Below are positions 52,605-60,812 of a DNA stretch of 64,000 nt, one piece after another. The first letter of the stretch is position 1; each line of letters opens with the position of its first letter. Made by a program: the position numbers and the translations under genes. The notes under the pieces were generated by a model. That model searched no databases. It was not told the DNA's origin and worked only from the letters and a program-made list of their open reading frames with translations. This DNA comes from Cystobacter fuscus (GTDB taxonomy: Bacteria; Myxococcota; Myxococcia; Myxococcales; Myxococcaceae). Location of the stretch: NCBI RefSeq assembly GCF_002305875.1, contig NZ_CP022098.1, positions 186,001 to 250,000 on the forward strand, in the 5' to 3' direction.

Positions 52605-53253
52605 AAGTCACCTCGTGGCCCGATGAAGGAGAGAGGACATCCAGGACCAGCCTTTGCGTCAGGCTCCGCCGCAGTTCCGCAGCCTGGATCGCACTCTGGA
52701 AATGCTCCGCCTCCGCCTCCATCAGCGCGACGAGTTCCATCTGCACTGGCATGGGCGGAACGGGAACGGGCAGGTCTTCCAGATCCTTTGCCGTGAGTTG
52801 CATGAGTCCCGTGGAGGAGCGTGAACGCAGGTGGAGCCTTTCCTGCCACTCAGGGCCACGCAACAGTGCCAGCAGGATGGCCGGATGTATCTGGTCACTG
52901 GACCTCACCACGATGAGGTTGGAGCTGGCGAGGAGGGATGCCGTTTCCTTCGGCACGCGTGCCGCCTTCAGCAGGGTGCCCCGACACGCCACCAGCAAGT
53001 CATCTACCTTGGTACGGAACCGGTCGAGCCGCTCGGGACGCAGCGGCACGGACTTCAACTCCTGCCGGGACACAAGACGCCCTGCCTCGATGTCCCCTAC
53101 GCTCAGGACGGGTTCCTCGATGAAGGGCTCCCGCTCTTTTGGTTGATAGCGGGAAACGGGAAGCCCGACAAAGAGCGTTTCCACGAGCGAGCCAAGTGGA
53201 TGCACCGGCCACCGGGAGGAGTTCATCTCCACGACCTCTCCTCTACTTGACAT
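52585..53253 (-). CDS. hsdS: half-size HsdS specificity subunit
   Basis: The 222 residues represent one target-recognition domain (WPVHPLGSLVETLFVGLPVS, PVLSVGDIEAGRLVSR, RSSTGLMQLTAKDLEDLPVP) and one conserved helix (VPPMPVQMELVALMEAE). Full HsdS has two of each, so a symmetric dimer reading a palindromic target is expected. The start MSSRGEVVEM overlaps the abi 3' end by 11 bases. Confidence 0.85.
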   Translation of the reverse strand: MSSRGEVVEMNSSRWPVHPLGSLVETLFVGLPVSRYQPKEREPFIEEPVLSVGDIEAGRLVSRQELKSVPLRPERLDRFRTKVDDLLVACRGTLLKAARVPKETASLLASSNLIVVRSSDQIHPAILLALLRGPEWQERLHLRSRSSTGLMQLTAKDLEDLPVPVPPMPVQMELVALMEAEAEHFQSAIQAAELRRSLTQRLVLDVLSPSSGHEVTYAGEHD

Positions 53254-53929
53254 CCTGCTCGTGCGCCGTGGGCCCCTGGGCATGGATTTCCTCGAAGGTA
53301 TGAGATGAAGGGAAGAGACGAAGCAGGTCCCGGTCGAACCACGTCAAGGTGTCCCGGAGATCGTCATTACGCTGCGGCAGGTGCTGCAAGCGCCAGATGG
53401 GCTCATGGTGGAAGACTCGGTTGCGGAGGCGGCGGACCGTATGCATGCGGTTGGAAACCGCTTGGCGAGTCCGGTGTTTGCGAGGCATGCCAGGAAAGAC
53501 GGCGGCGAGGAGCTTGGGCCAGAGCACCTGCTCGTACTCCGTGCGCAGCAGGCCCGTCCAGAAGCCGAAGCTCAGTTCTGCGACCATGCGGTTGGGCTCC
53601 ACCGCGACCCCTCTCTTGCGCAGGGCTTTCTTCGCGGCTTCGATCGCCTCTTGCTCATCAGACTTGAGCACGGAAGGAGAAACGTCGAACCAAGCCGGAG
53701 TGCTGTACATCCCCGTGAGGGCCATATGGAGGCTGTTGCGGAAAGCGACTTCCAGATACCCCAGGACCGGATAGAGCGACATGCACAAGGCGACGTTCCA
53801 GCGGTAGCGCCCCAGCAGCATCCGGTGCGTATCAGTAGGAAGCAGTCGGTAGGCCTCCAGCCGAGCGGACGACAGCAGGCTCGTCAGCAGCGTGGCAGAT
53901 ATGGGTTGCATGGGGGCCTGATTCGACAT
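53243..53929 (-). CDS. Abi-family (HEPN-type) abortive infection protein
   Basis: This 228-residue helical protein belongs to the Abi_2-type family. Early LEAYRLL, then RYRWNVALCMSLYPVLGYLE and VAFRNSLHMAL. The diagnostic C-terminal HEPN motif RLRNRVFHHEPIW carries R-N-x3-H, the RNase active site of HEPN proteins. It is the first gene of an operon with hsdS and hsdM. It may be an RNA-cleaving effector controlled by, or compensating for, the restriction module. Confidence 0.85.
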   Translation of the reverse strand: MSNQAPMQPISATLLTSLLSSARLEAYRLLPTDTHRMLLGRYRWNVALCMSLYPVLGYLEVAFRNSLHMALTGMYSTPAWFDVSPSVLKSDEQEAIEAAKKALRKRGVAVEPNRMVAELSFGFWTGLLRTEYEQVLWPKLLAAVFPGMPRKHRTRQAVSNRMHTVRRLRNRVFHHEPIWRLQHLPQRNDDLRDTLTWFDRDLLRLFPSSHTFEEIHAQGPTAHEQDVK

Positions 53930-54256
53930 AACTTCCTTTCACCGTCCCCGGGACAGTCCTCTCCCAGCCAGTAGGTGCTGGTGTATGACCCCCGGGGTTT
54001 TTCTTTTTGCGGGCATGCCCACATCCTGGTGGGTCGAGTCCGCCGCTTCCCTATGCATCAATCGCCGCAACCTGGGCGTTAAGCAAGGCGCTCCCCTGCC
54101 CGTGCTGGAGCATTCCGTAACGGTGCCCGGAAAGTCCCAGGCATGCCTAATGTGCGGAGAACAGTAGGGCTAGCGGCTCCCTGTGTCAATGCCTAATGGA
54201 CGGAGAACGCCTTTCGCCGTCCCGCGGACCCGTCTAAAAAGAGGACGATAGGAGCC
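53930..54256. other. intergenic region with two 19-base direct repeats
   Basis: No gene is seen. A T-rich patch (GGGGTTTTTCTTTTTGCGGG) near 53994 could end transcription on the plus strand. Direct repeats at 54144-54162 and 54190-54208 are described separately. The abi operon promoter should lie at the left edge. Confidence 0.5.
54144..54208 (+). repeat. pair of 19-base direct repeats
   Basis: TGCCTAATGTGCGGAGAAC (54144-54162) and TGCCTAATGGACGGAGAAC (54190-54208) differ at two positions and start 46 bases apart. Multiple short direct repeats of this size are typical of transposase-binding ends (for example in the IS21 family). No transposase is nearby, so this may be a solo end. Confidence 0.55.
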
Positions 54257-54690
54257 TCACGGCTCGGGCGGGCGCACCACGGGCCGGTCCGCGCGTGTCA
54301 TCACCGCCAGTGCCACCGAGGCCATCTGCGTCTTCTTCAACCCGCCGCGCCTGTGCGTGCCCACGCACAGCACGTCCGCGTCCAGACGCTGCGCCGTCTG
54401 CAGGAGCGTCGTCGCCACGTCCTTGCCCCGCAGAAATCTCCACCTGCACCTTGCGCCCCTGGGCGTCCGCGTCCTGGCGCAGGAATTGGTGCAGCCGCTG
54501 AGGGGATCTCGCGCTCCTGCTTCGTCACGTGCTCGGCCTCCCACGTAGGCCTCGTACACCGTGCCCCCGTCGGGCAGCCGTGAGAAGGCACACAGAATGA
54601 CCCGGTTGGTCGCCTCGGACCAGTACCGAGGGCAGCGCCGGAATGGGCGCATCCGGGCCCCGCGCCGCCATCGACACGGTGCGGTGTAAG
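54257..54690 (-). pseudogene. universal stress protein gene with several frameshifts
   Basis: The 3' part reads GKDVATTLLQTAQRLDADVL and CVGTHRRGGLKKTQMASVAL, the Usp C-terminus including the G-x2-G-x9-G-type region. The upstream parts ATNRVILCAFSRLPDGG, HVTKQEREIP and QVEISAGQGR lie in three different frames. At least two frameshifts are needed to join them. Either the gene is decaying or the sequence has local errors. Confidence 0.7.
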
Positions 54691-54704
54691 ACCGCGAGGC
54701 GGCC

Positions 54705-55427
54705 TCATGTCTCCTCGTCCGGGCCGGTGTCGCCGGGCTCCGTATCGCCCAGGGGCATGCGCAGGGCGCGGGCCTTCCTCGCGCGCTTGCGGCTGAGCTC
54801 CACGCCCACCGCGTCCAGCCCCAGGTCATTGGCCACGGCGAGCACCGTGCCATGGCCGCAGAAGGGGTCCACGATGCAGCGCGTGGAGGTGTTCTCCAGC
54901 ACATAGCGGCAGGCGGCGAGGCACGCCTCCACGCCCATGCCGCGCGTCCACGTCACCTCGCCCGCCTGGGGGAGCACGTCGGGGGTGGAGCGCGACAGGT
55001 CGGCGCGCACTCCGCGCGAGAAGCACAACAGGTGCGAGTACGCGGGGCGCCCGAAGGTGGTCTGTCCCGCCGGGGCGCGGCACACCACCTTGTGCCAGAG
55101 CAGGGCATGTCCCCGTTGCTCGGCGGCCTTCTGCACGAGGTAGCCCTTGTCCACCCACGTCCCGTCCTTCTTGATGTCCGTCTGGTAGAAGATGGTGACG
55201 CCCTCGTCCGGGCAGCGCGAGAGCACGAGCTCCGCGGTGCGCACGAACCAGTCCTTCCACTCGGAGAGGGTGAGGGTGGGGAACTCGGACACGTCGGGCA
55301 TGGAGGTGATGAGCGAGCACCCCTCGAGCACGCCCCGCGCCTCCAGCCACGCGAGCGCATCCGCGCAATGCACCGTGCGCTCGCCCCGGGGGGCCTCCCG
55401 CTCCGCTCGCTGTTCTTCCGTGGCCAT
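54705..55427 (-). CDS. SAM-dependent (DNA-type) methyltransferase with altered motif IV
   Basis: The 240 residues resemble N4/N6 DNA methyltransferases: HCADALAWLEARG, DEGVTIFYQTDIKKDGTW, HKVVCRAPAGQTTFGRPAYS, LCFSRG and SAM motif I IVDPFCGHGTVLAVANDLG near the C-terminus. The position of the catalytic (T)SPPY/DPPY reads TSMPDVSE. That motif defect makes base methylation uncertain. It is four bases downstream of the SDR gene and was probably co-transcribed. Confidence 0.7.
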   Translation of the reverse strand: MATEEQRAEREAPRGERTVHCADALAWLEARGVLEGCSLITSMPDVSEFPTLTLSEWKDWFVRTAELVLSRCPDEGVTIFYQTDIKKDGTWVDKGYLVQKAAEQRGHALLWHKVVCRAPAGQTTFGRPAYSHLLCFSRGVRADLSRSTPDVLPQAGEVTWTRGMGVEACLAACRYVLENTSTRCIVDPFCGHGTVLAVANDLGLDAVGVELSRKRARKARALRMPLGDTEPGDTGPDEET

Positions 55428-55431
55428 GCGC

Positions 55432-56193
55432 TCAGCGCCGCTTCACGTTGAAGGGGCCGAAGCCCTGGTCGGCGGGCATGACCTCGATGACGTTGATGTT
55501 CACGCGCGCGGGGCGGGTGACGCACCACACCACCACGTCGGCGATGTCCGCGGCGGTGAGCGGCTCCATGCCCTCGTACACCTTGCCCGCCCGCTCGGTG
55601 TCTCCCTTGAAGCGCACCAGCGAGAACTCCGTCTCCACCATGCCGGGCTGCACGTCCGTCACCCGCACGCGCGTGCCCGCCAGGTCCGCCTTCAGGTTCT
55701 GGGAGAACTGGTGCACGAACGCCTTGGTGGCCCCGTACACGTTGCCGCCCGGGTAGGGGTAGGTGGCCGCCACCGAGCCCAGGTTCACCACGTGCCCCCG
55801 GTTGCGCCGCACCATGCCCGGCAGGAGCGCGCGCGTCACGTACACGAGCCCCTTGCAGTTGGTGTCGATCATCGACTCCCAGTCCTCCAGTGACGCCTCG
55901 TGCGCGGGCGCCAGCCCCAGCCCCAGCCCCGCGCTGTTGACGAGCACGTCCACGTCGGCGAACCCAGGCGGCAGGGAGGCGAGCGAGGACTCGACCTGTT
56001 CGCGCGAGCTGACGTCCAATACGAGACAGTGGGACGGGGTAGGGAGGCGTGCGGCGAGGGAATGCAACCTGTCCTCACGGCGTCCCACTAGGATGAGGCG
56101 CGCGCCTTCCTGGGAGAGCGAGAAGGCGCAGGCTTCACCAATACCCGAGGTGGCCCCGGTCACCAGGGCCGTCCATCCTTGAAGCGTATTCAT
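55432..56193 (-). CDS. short-chain dehydrogenase/reductase (YdfG-like)
   Basis: The 253-residue classical SDR has TGATSGIGEACAFSL, NADP-favouring GRREDRLH, NSAGLGLG, catalytic Ser in NLGSVAATY and YGATKAF as YxxxK, then PGMVETEFSLVRFKGD. It belongs to the YdfG/3-hydroxy acid dehydrogenase branch. The start MNTLQGW lies 30-90 bases from the divergent DUF4032 gene. Substrate unknown. Confidence 0.9.
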   Translation of the reverse strand: MNTLQGWTALVTGATSGIGEACAFSLSQEGARLILVGRREDRLHSLAARLPTPSHCLVLDVSSREQVESSLASLPPGFADVDVLVNSAGLGLGLAPAHEASLEDWESMIDTNCKGLVYVTRALLPGMVRRNRGHVVNLGSVAATYPYPGGNVYGATKAFVHQFSQNLKADLAGTRVRVTDVQPGMVETEFSLVRFKGDTERAGKVYEGMEPLTAADIADVVVWCVTRPARVNINVIEVMPADQGFGPFNVKRR

Positions 56194-56277
56194 GGCCGCC
56201 GATCCTAACGGTGTGGGGGAGGAGTGCACGTGTCTCATGACACCCGGAGTCTGATTCCCGTGGGTTCTCGCGTTAAC

Positions 56278-57579
56278 ATGGGCGTCATGACGCCCGCTCG
56301 TGCTCTCAACGCGATCCACCTGCGCCAGGGTCATCCCGACTTCCTGGATCTGCCCTGGCACCTGCCGCTGGAGGCCTGGACCCGCGAGGTGTGTCCGCGC
56401 CTGGTCGAGGTGCCGCGCGGTCTGTCGCGGCACACGGTCGTCTTCGTGAGCTACGGGGCGGAGATCTACGCGCTCAAGGAGCTGCCCATGCCCATCGGGC
56501 AGCGCGAGTACGACGTGCTGCGCGGCCTGGAGGAGCGGCGGCTGCCCTCGGTCACTCCCGTGGGGCACGCGCGCGTGCGCGCCCCGGATCAGCCCGGCAA
56601 CGAGGTGGCCATCCTCTTCACCCAGTACCTGAGCTCGTCGCTGCCCTACCGCGTGCTCTTCATGAACAAGGGTCTGGAGCGCTACCGCGAGCGGCTCCTC
56701 GACGCGATGGCCAGCCTGCTCGTGCGCCTGCACCTGGGTGGCTTCTTCTGGGGCGACTGCTCCCTGTCCAACGTGCTCTTCCGCCGCGACGCGGGCGAGC
56801 TGCAGGCCTACGCGGTGGACGCCGAGACGTCCGAGCTGCACACGAAGCTGTCCGACGGCCAGCGCGAGCTGGACTTGATGATCATGGAGGAGAACGTCAC
56901 CGGGGGCCTGGCGGACCTGGCGGCCATGGAGGAGGTGGAGCTGCCCGCCTCGCTCGACGTGTACGAGACGGCTCCGAGCATCCGCCAGCGCTACGAGCGG
57001 CTGTGGACGGAGATCAACAAGGAGATCCCCATCTCGCGCAGCGAGAGCTACCGCATCCACGAGCGCATCCGCGCGCTCAACGACCTGGGCTTCTCGGTGG
57101 GCGAGGTGGACCTGGTGGCCAGCGGCGACGGCAGCCAGCTGCGCATGCGCACCATCGTCACGGATCGCGAGTACCACCGCCACCAGTTGCACAACCTCAC
57201 GGGCCTGGTGGCCGAGGAGCGCCAGGCGGCGATGCTCCTCAACGAGGTGCGTGAGCTGAAGGCCACGCTCACGCGCGAGCTCAACCGCAGCGTGCCCCTG
57301 AGCGTGGCGGCGTTCCGCTGGCTCGACGAGCGCTTCCGTCCCACTCTCAACAAGTTCCAGAAGGACCTGGGCCCGGCGGCGGACGAGGCCGAGCTGTACT
57401 GCCAGGTGCTCGAGCACAAGTGGTTCCTGTCGGAGAAGGCCAAACGGGACGTGGGCCTGGATGCCGCCATCAAGGCGTACGTGGCGCTGCGCCGCGAGCA
57501 GCCCGCCCCCGCGCTCCTGCGCTCGGAGAGCGCCCCCCTGCTCGTGGAGTCCACCGCGCTGCGGATTCCGTCCGCGTAG
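56278..57579 (+). CDS. DUF4032-like protein with kinase-type fold
   Basis: There are about 433 residues. The first 200 resemble a small phosphotransferase fold: VVFVSYGAEIYALKELP with a lysine, a gap, then LHLGGFFWGDCSLSNVLFRR and YAVDAETSEL, which mimic the HGDxxxxN and D-x-G-type loops of lipopolysaccharide/Rio kinases. The remainder is helical and matches the DUF4032 region (ISRSESYRIHERIRALNDLG). The start is uncertain (56224, 56278 or 56287). It is divergent from the SDR gene. Possible phosphotransferase. Confidence 0.65.
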   Translation: MGVMTPARALNAIHLRQGHPDFLDLPWHLPLEAWTREVCPRLVEVPRGLSRHTVVFVSYGAEIYALKELPMPIGQREYDVLRGLEERRLPSVTPVGHARVRAPDQPGNEVAILFTQYLSSSLPYRVLFMNKGLERYRERLLDAMASLLVRLHLGGFFWGDCSLSNVLFRRDAGELQAYAVDAETSELHTKLSDGQRELDLMIMEENVTGGLADLAAMEEVELPASLDVYETAPSIRQRYERLWTEINKEIPISRSESYRIHERIRALNDLGFSVGEVDLVASGDGSQLRMRTIVTDREYHRHQLHNLTGLVAEERQAAMLLNEVRELKATLTRELNRSVPLSVAAFRWLDERFRPTLNKFQKDLGPAADEAELYCQVLEHKWFLSEKAKRDVGLDAAIKAYVALRREQPAPALLRSESAPLLVESTALRIPSA

Positions 57580-57598
57580 CGCGCGTCCGGGCGGCGGC

Positions 57599-58177
57599 TC
57601 AGCCGGGTCCGCCTCCCCGCTCGAGCCGCTCCACGTCCGCCTCGGTGTCCACGTCCAGGCCGCCGCCCTCGAGCGTCACCGGCTCCACCCGGCGTCCCCG
57701 GAACACGGCGCGCGCTCCCTGGTCCCCCCTGAGCGCGAGCAGCTCCGGGAGCAGGGCCGGGGAGAACAGGGCGGGCACCCCCACGACGCCCTCGTAGGCC
57801 GACGCGACGATGGGCGCCCCCGTGTCGCGCCAGGTGTGGGCCAGGGCGCGCAGGTGCTCGGCCGTGAGCAACGGCTGGTCGCACGTGAGCACCAGCACCG
57901 CCGTGTCGACGCCCGTCAGCCCCTGGCGGATGGAGCTGGCGATTCCCTCCTCGGCGCGCGGGTTGTGGACGCAGGTGACGGGCAGGGAGGCCACGGCCCG
58001 GGAGACGTCCTCCGCGCGCGCCCCCGTCACCACCCGCACCGGGCCCAGCCCCGACTCCACCGCGAGCCTCGCCGCCCGGTGCACGAGCGTCTCTCCCCGC
58101 CACTCGACGAGCTGCTTGGGCCGGCCGAGCCGCGAGGAGGCCCCCGCCGCGAGCACCACCACCGTCACCGCTTCCAT
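57599..58177 (-). CDS. mocA: MocA-like nucleotidyltransferase
   Basis: The 192 residues have the GT-A pyrophosphorylase signature VVLAAGASSRLGRPKQLVEW, GIASSIRQGL, and VLVLTCDQPLLTAEHLRAL with the metal-binding DxP. It matches molybdenum cofactor cytidylyl- or guanylyltransferases. It is divergent from xdhC, a standard partnership in maturation of xanthine-dehydrogenase-type enzymes, although no dehydrogenase subunit is in the window. Confidence 0.85.
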   Translation of the reverse strand: MEAVTVVVLAAGASSRLGRPKQLVEWRGETLVHRAARLAVESGLGPVRVVTGARAEDVSRAVASLPVTCVHNPRAEEGIASSIRQGLTGVDTAVLVLTCDQPLLTAEHLRALAHTWRDTGAPIVASAYEGVVGVPALFSPALLPELLALRGDQGARAVFRGRRVEPVTLEGGGLDVDTEADVERLERGGGPG

Positions 58178-58355
58178 GCGCGCACCCTTCCTCCTCCCGG
58201 AGCGGGGGGACTTCCCTCGGAGTGGAGCCTGAATGAGATTGGCGTCGAAAACACCGGGGAGCTAGGTATGACCCCCCCGTATTTCATGCCACGGCCCGGC
58301 GTGTGCGACACTGTCCGCCCTGCTGGACGGGAGCTTCGAGGAGGTAGGTCGCCCC

Positions 58356-59549
58356 ATGCGAGAGTTGAGCGAGGTCCTCACCGCGTACAGGGCGGCCCGG
58401 GCGAGTGGAGAGCCGCTGCTGCTCGCCACGCTGGTGCGGGTGGAGGGCTCGACGTACCGGAGGCCCGGCGCGCGGATGTTGATGACGGGCGAGCGTCAGC
58501 TCGCGGGCGGCATCAGCGGTGGGTGCCTCGAGTCCGACGTGCTGCGCAAGGCGCTCTGGCGCACCGAGCAGGGCGAGGCGGTCGTCATCCAGTACGACTC
58601 GCGCGCGGATGACGAGTTCGCCTTCACCATGGGCCTGGGCTGCAACGGGCTCGTCGAGCTGCTCCTGGAGCGGTTGGATGGCTCCCGGCCCCACGTGCTG
58701 GACTTCCTGGAGCGCAGCCAGGCCGAGCGGGTGACGGCGGCGATCGCCACCGTGGTCGTCTCCGGCACGGGGCGCGAGCGGGTGGGGGCGCGGGTGATGC
58801 GCGACGCGCTCGGGCGTACGGACTCGAGCGTCCAGGACGAGGCCCTGCGCGCGCTGTTGCTGGAGGACCTGGCGCAGGCGCTCGCGAGCGGCCGCTCGGG
58901 CTACCAGCGCCGGGAGACGGACACGTGCGTGGTGGAGGTGGCCATCGAGGTGGTGCCTCCGCCGGTGCCGCTGGTGCTCTTCGGCACGGGCTTCGACGTG
59001 CACCCGGTGGTGGAGCTGGCCAAGAACATCGGCTGGCACGTGACGGTGGTGGGCACGCGGCCCTCGGGCAACCTGAAGACGCGCTTTCCCCGGGCGGACG
59101 CATGGGTGGGCGCCCGCGCCGGCATGACGCTGGACTCGCTGAACCTGGACGCGCGCACGCTCGCGGTGCTCATGACGCACAACTTCACCGAGGACGAGGA
59201 GTTGCTCTCGCGGCTGCTGCCCTCGCCCGTGCGCTACATCGGCGTGCTGGGTCCCCGGCGCCGCCTGGAGCGGCTGCTCACGACGCTGGAGGGGCAGGGC
59301 GTGCGGCCGACGGCCGCGCAGCTCGCGCGGTTGTACGGGCCGGTGGGGCTGGACATCGGGGCGGAGGGGGCGGACGAGATCGCCCTGTCGATCGTCTCGG
59401 AGCTGCAGTCCTTCGTCGCCGGACGCGAGGGCGGGGCGCTGCGCCAGCGCACGGTGCCCATCCATCCGGACCCGGAGCCCTTCGTCGCGCGGCCCCTGCC
59501 ACGCGCCGCGGAGAACATCGTCCAGGCCACCTGCGCCCTGGAGTCCTGA
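58356..59549 (+). CDS. xdhC: XdhC/CoxI-family molybdenum insertion factor
   Basis: The 397 residues have a GGAGG site just upstream. The N-terminal XdhC_CoxI block reads LATLVRVEGSTYRRPGARML, then GGISGGCLESDV and GLGCNGLVELLLE. The C-terminal Rossmann-like half has VLFGTGFDVHPVVELAKNIG, LMTHNFTEDEELL, YIGVLGPRRR and GLDIGAEGADEIALSIVSEL. It inserts sulfurated molybdenum cofactor into xanthine-oxidase-type enzymes. It forms a divergent pair with the mocA-like gene. Confidence 0.92.
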   Translation: MRELSEVLTAYRAARASGEPLLLATLVRVEGSTYRRPGARMLMTGERQLAGGISGGCLESDVLRKALWRTEQGEAVVIQYDSRADDEFAFTMGLGCNGLVELLLERLDGSRPHVLDFLERSQAERVTAAIATVVVSGTGRERVGARVMRDALGRTDSSVQDEALRALLLEDLAQALASGRSGYQRRETDTCVVEVAIEVVPPPVPLVLFGTGFDVHPVVELAKNIGWHVTVVGTRPSGNLKTRFPRADAWVGARAGMTLDSLNLDARTLAVLMTHNFTEDEELLSRLLPSPVRYIGVLGPRRRLERLLTTLEGQGVRPTAAQLARLYGPVGLDIGAEGADEIALSIVSELQSFVAGREGGALRQRTVPIHPDPEPFVARPLPRAAENIVQATCALES

Positions 59550-59657
59550 TGCATCCACCGAGGGGTGCCTGACCCTCCAGGTCATTCCGGAGGACGTCAC
59601 ATTAAAAGTAGGGTGGACCCGTCCTGGCGAGTCATGTCGCCAGATGGAGGTCACCCC

Positions 59658-60812
59658 ATGTTCGGTTTCATCCCGTCCCGGCACCGGCGCGTCCCGCCCG
59701 GCACGGGGCAGCTGCTCTTCCGCGAGGAAGGCGTCGAGTACGAGCAGATCAAGTGCGTGGGGGCGAGCCCCTACGGAGAACTCATCTTCCTGGCCTGGCG
59801 GCACGCCGCGCGCCACGGCTCCACCCCGGTGGTGGTGAAGAGCCTGGGCGGCCTGCAGCCCTGGAAGTCGCGCCGGCGCCTGGAGGAGGAAGCGCGGCTC
59901 CTGTCGGGGCTCGTGCATCCGGGGATCGCCCGCGTCCACGGCTACCACTCGCGTGGGACCCAGCACTTCACGGTGTCGGAGTTCATCGAGGGCCACTCCC
60001 TGACCAAACTGCTCGGCTACGCGGCGCTGCGGGGCAGGCCCCTGAGCGAGGAGTTCGCCCTGTATGTCTGCGCCCAGGTGGCCGGGGCCCTCCACGCCGC
60101 GCATTCCAGGCGGGGTGGGGACTTCCCACCCTGGGGCCTGGTTCATCGGAACGTGAGCCCGGACAACATCCGGGTGGACCGCGACGGCCAGCCCAAGCTC
60201 ACCCACTTCGATCTCGCCGGGTGTCCCCTGCCGGGGCGCGAGACGCTCACGGGGCTGTCGGATCCGCTCGGAGACCCCGACTACGCCGCGCCCGAGCGGC
60301 TGTGCTCGCGGCTGATGCGCACGAGGCCGGAGGCGCGGATGGACCTGTTCTCCCTGGGGCTCGTGCTGCTGGAACTGCTCACCCACCAGCACCTCTACTA
60401 CGTGGCGCCCGTGGACCAGCGCGTGGCGCGGATCCTCCTGCTGCTCCGGCTCGCCGTCCACCCCATGTCGCGAGACGAGGCCCGGTCGGTGGATCAGCTG
60501 GCGATCCGGGCCGAGCTCTTCCGTCCCAGTGACGTGGAGTACGCCGCGCGGAACGTCTCGGAGCCGGTGAAGGCGGTTGTCCACACGTTGCTGCGCCAGG
60601 ATCCCGGGGAGCGCTACGTGACGGCCGCCGAAGTGCAGGCGGAGCTGCTGCGCTGCCTGAAGGGCCGGAGCTTCTGGTACGGCGCCTGGCGGGCCGCGCG
60701 GGAGGTCCGGCAACTGGAGCGCGAGGTGGCCCGCCTGCCGCACGAGGCCCAGACCGTGGGCTCCTACAGTGTTCGCGGTGGAGACTCCGCGCGCTCCACG
60801 ACGACCCGATGA
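59658..60812 (+). CDS. Ser/Thr pseudokinase (module B)
   Basis: The 384 residues start at MFGFIPS behind GGAGG. The kinase fold is evident: Lys61 in VVVKSLGGLQPW, E79 region RRRLEEEARLLSGL, hinge FTVSEFIEG. HRD is HRN (163-165) and DFG is HFD (183-185), so both catalytic aspartates are gone, while Asn170 is kept. It is thus almost certainly inactive. It overlaps the next kinase gene by four bases. It is the counterpart of the pseudokinase at 28317 (module A), with independent losses. Confidence 0.85.
   Translation: MFGFIPSRHRRVPPGTGQLLFREEGVEYEQIKCVGASPYGELIFLAWRHAARHGSTPVVVKSLGGLQPWKSRRRLEEEARLLSGLVHPGIARVHGYHSRGTQHFTVSEFIEGHSLTKLLGYAALRGRPLSEEFALYVCAQVAGALHAAHSRRGGDFPPWGLVHRNVSPDNIRVDRDGQPKLTHFDLAGCPLPGRETLTGLSDPLGDPDYAAPERLCSRLMRTRPEARMDLFSLGLVLLELLTHQHLYYVAPVDQRVARILLLLRLAVHPMSRDEARSVDQLAIRAELFRPSDVEYAARNVSEPVKAVVHTLLRQDPGERYVTAAEVQAELLRCLKGRSFWYGAWRAAREVRQLEREVARLPHEAQTVGSYSVRGGDSARSTTTR

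Noticed and set aside
58284..60743. More than 800-codon open frame antisense to xdhC and the pseudokinase
   Set aside because: Low-complexity Arg/Gly/His composition and no domain; the plus-strand genes have clear motifs and ribosome sites.
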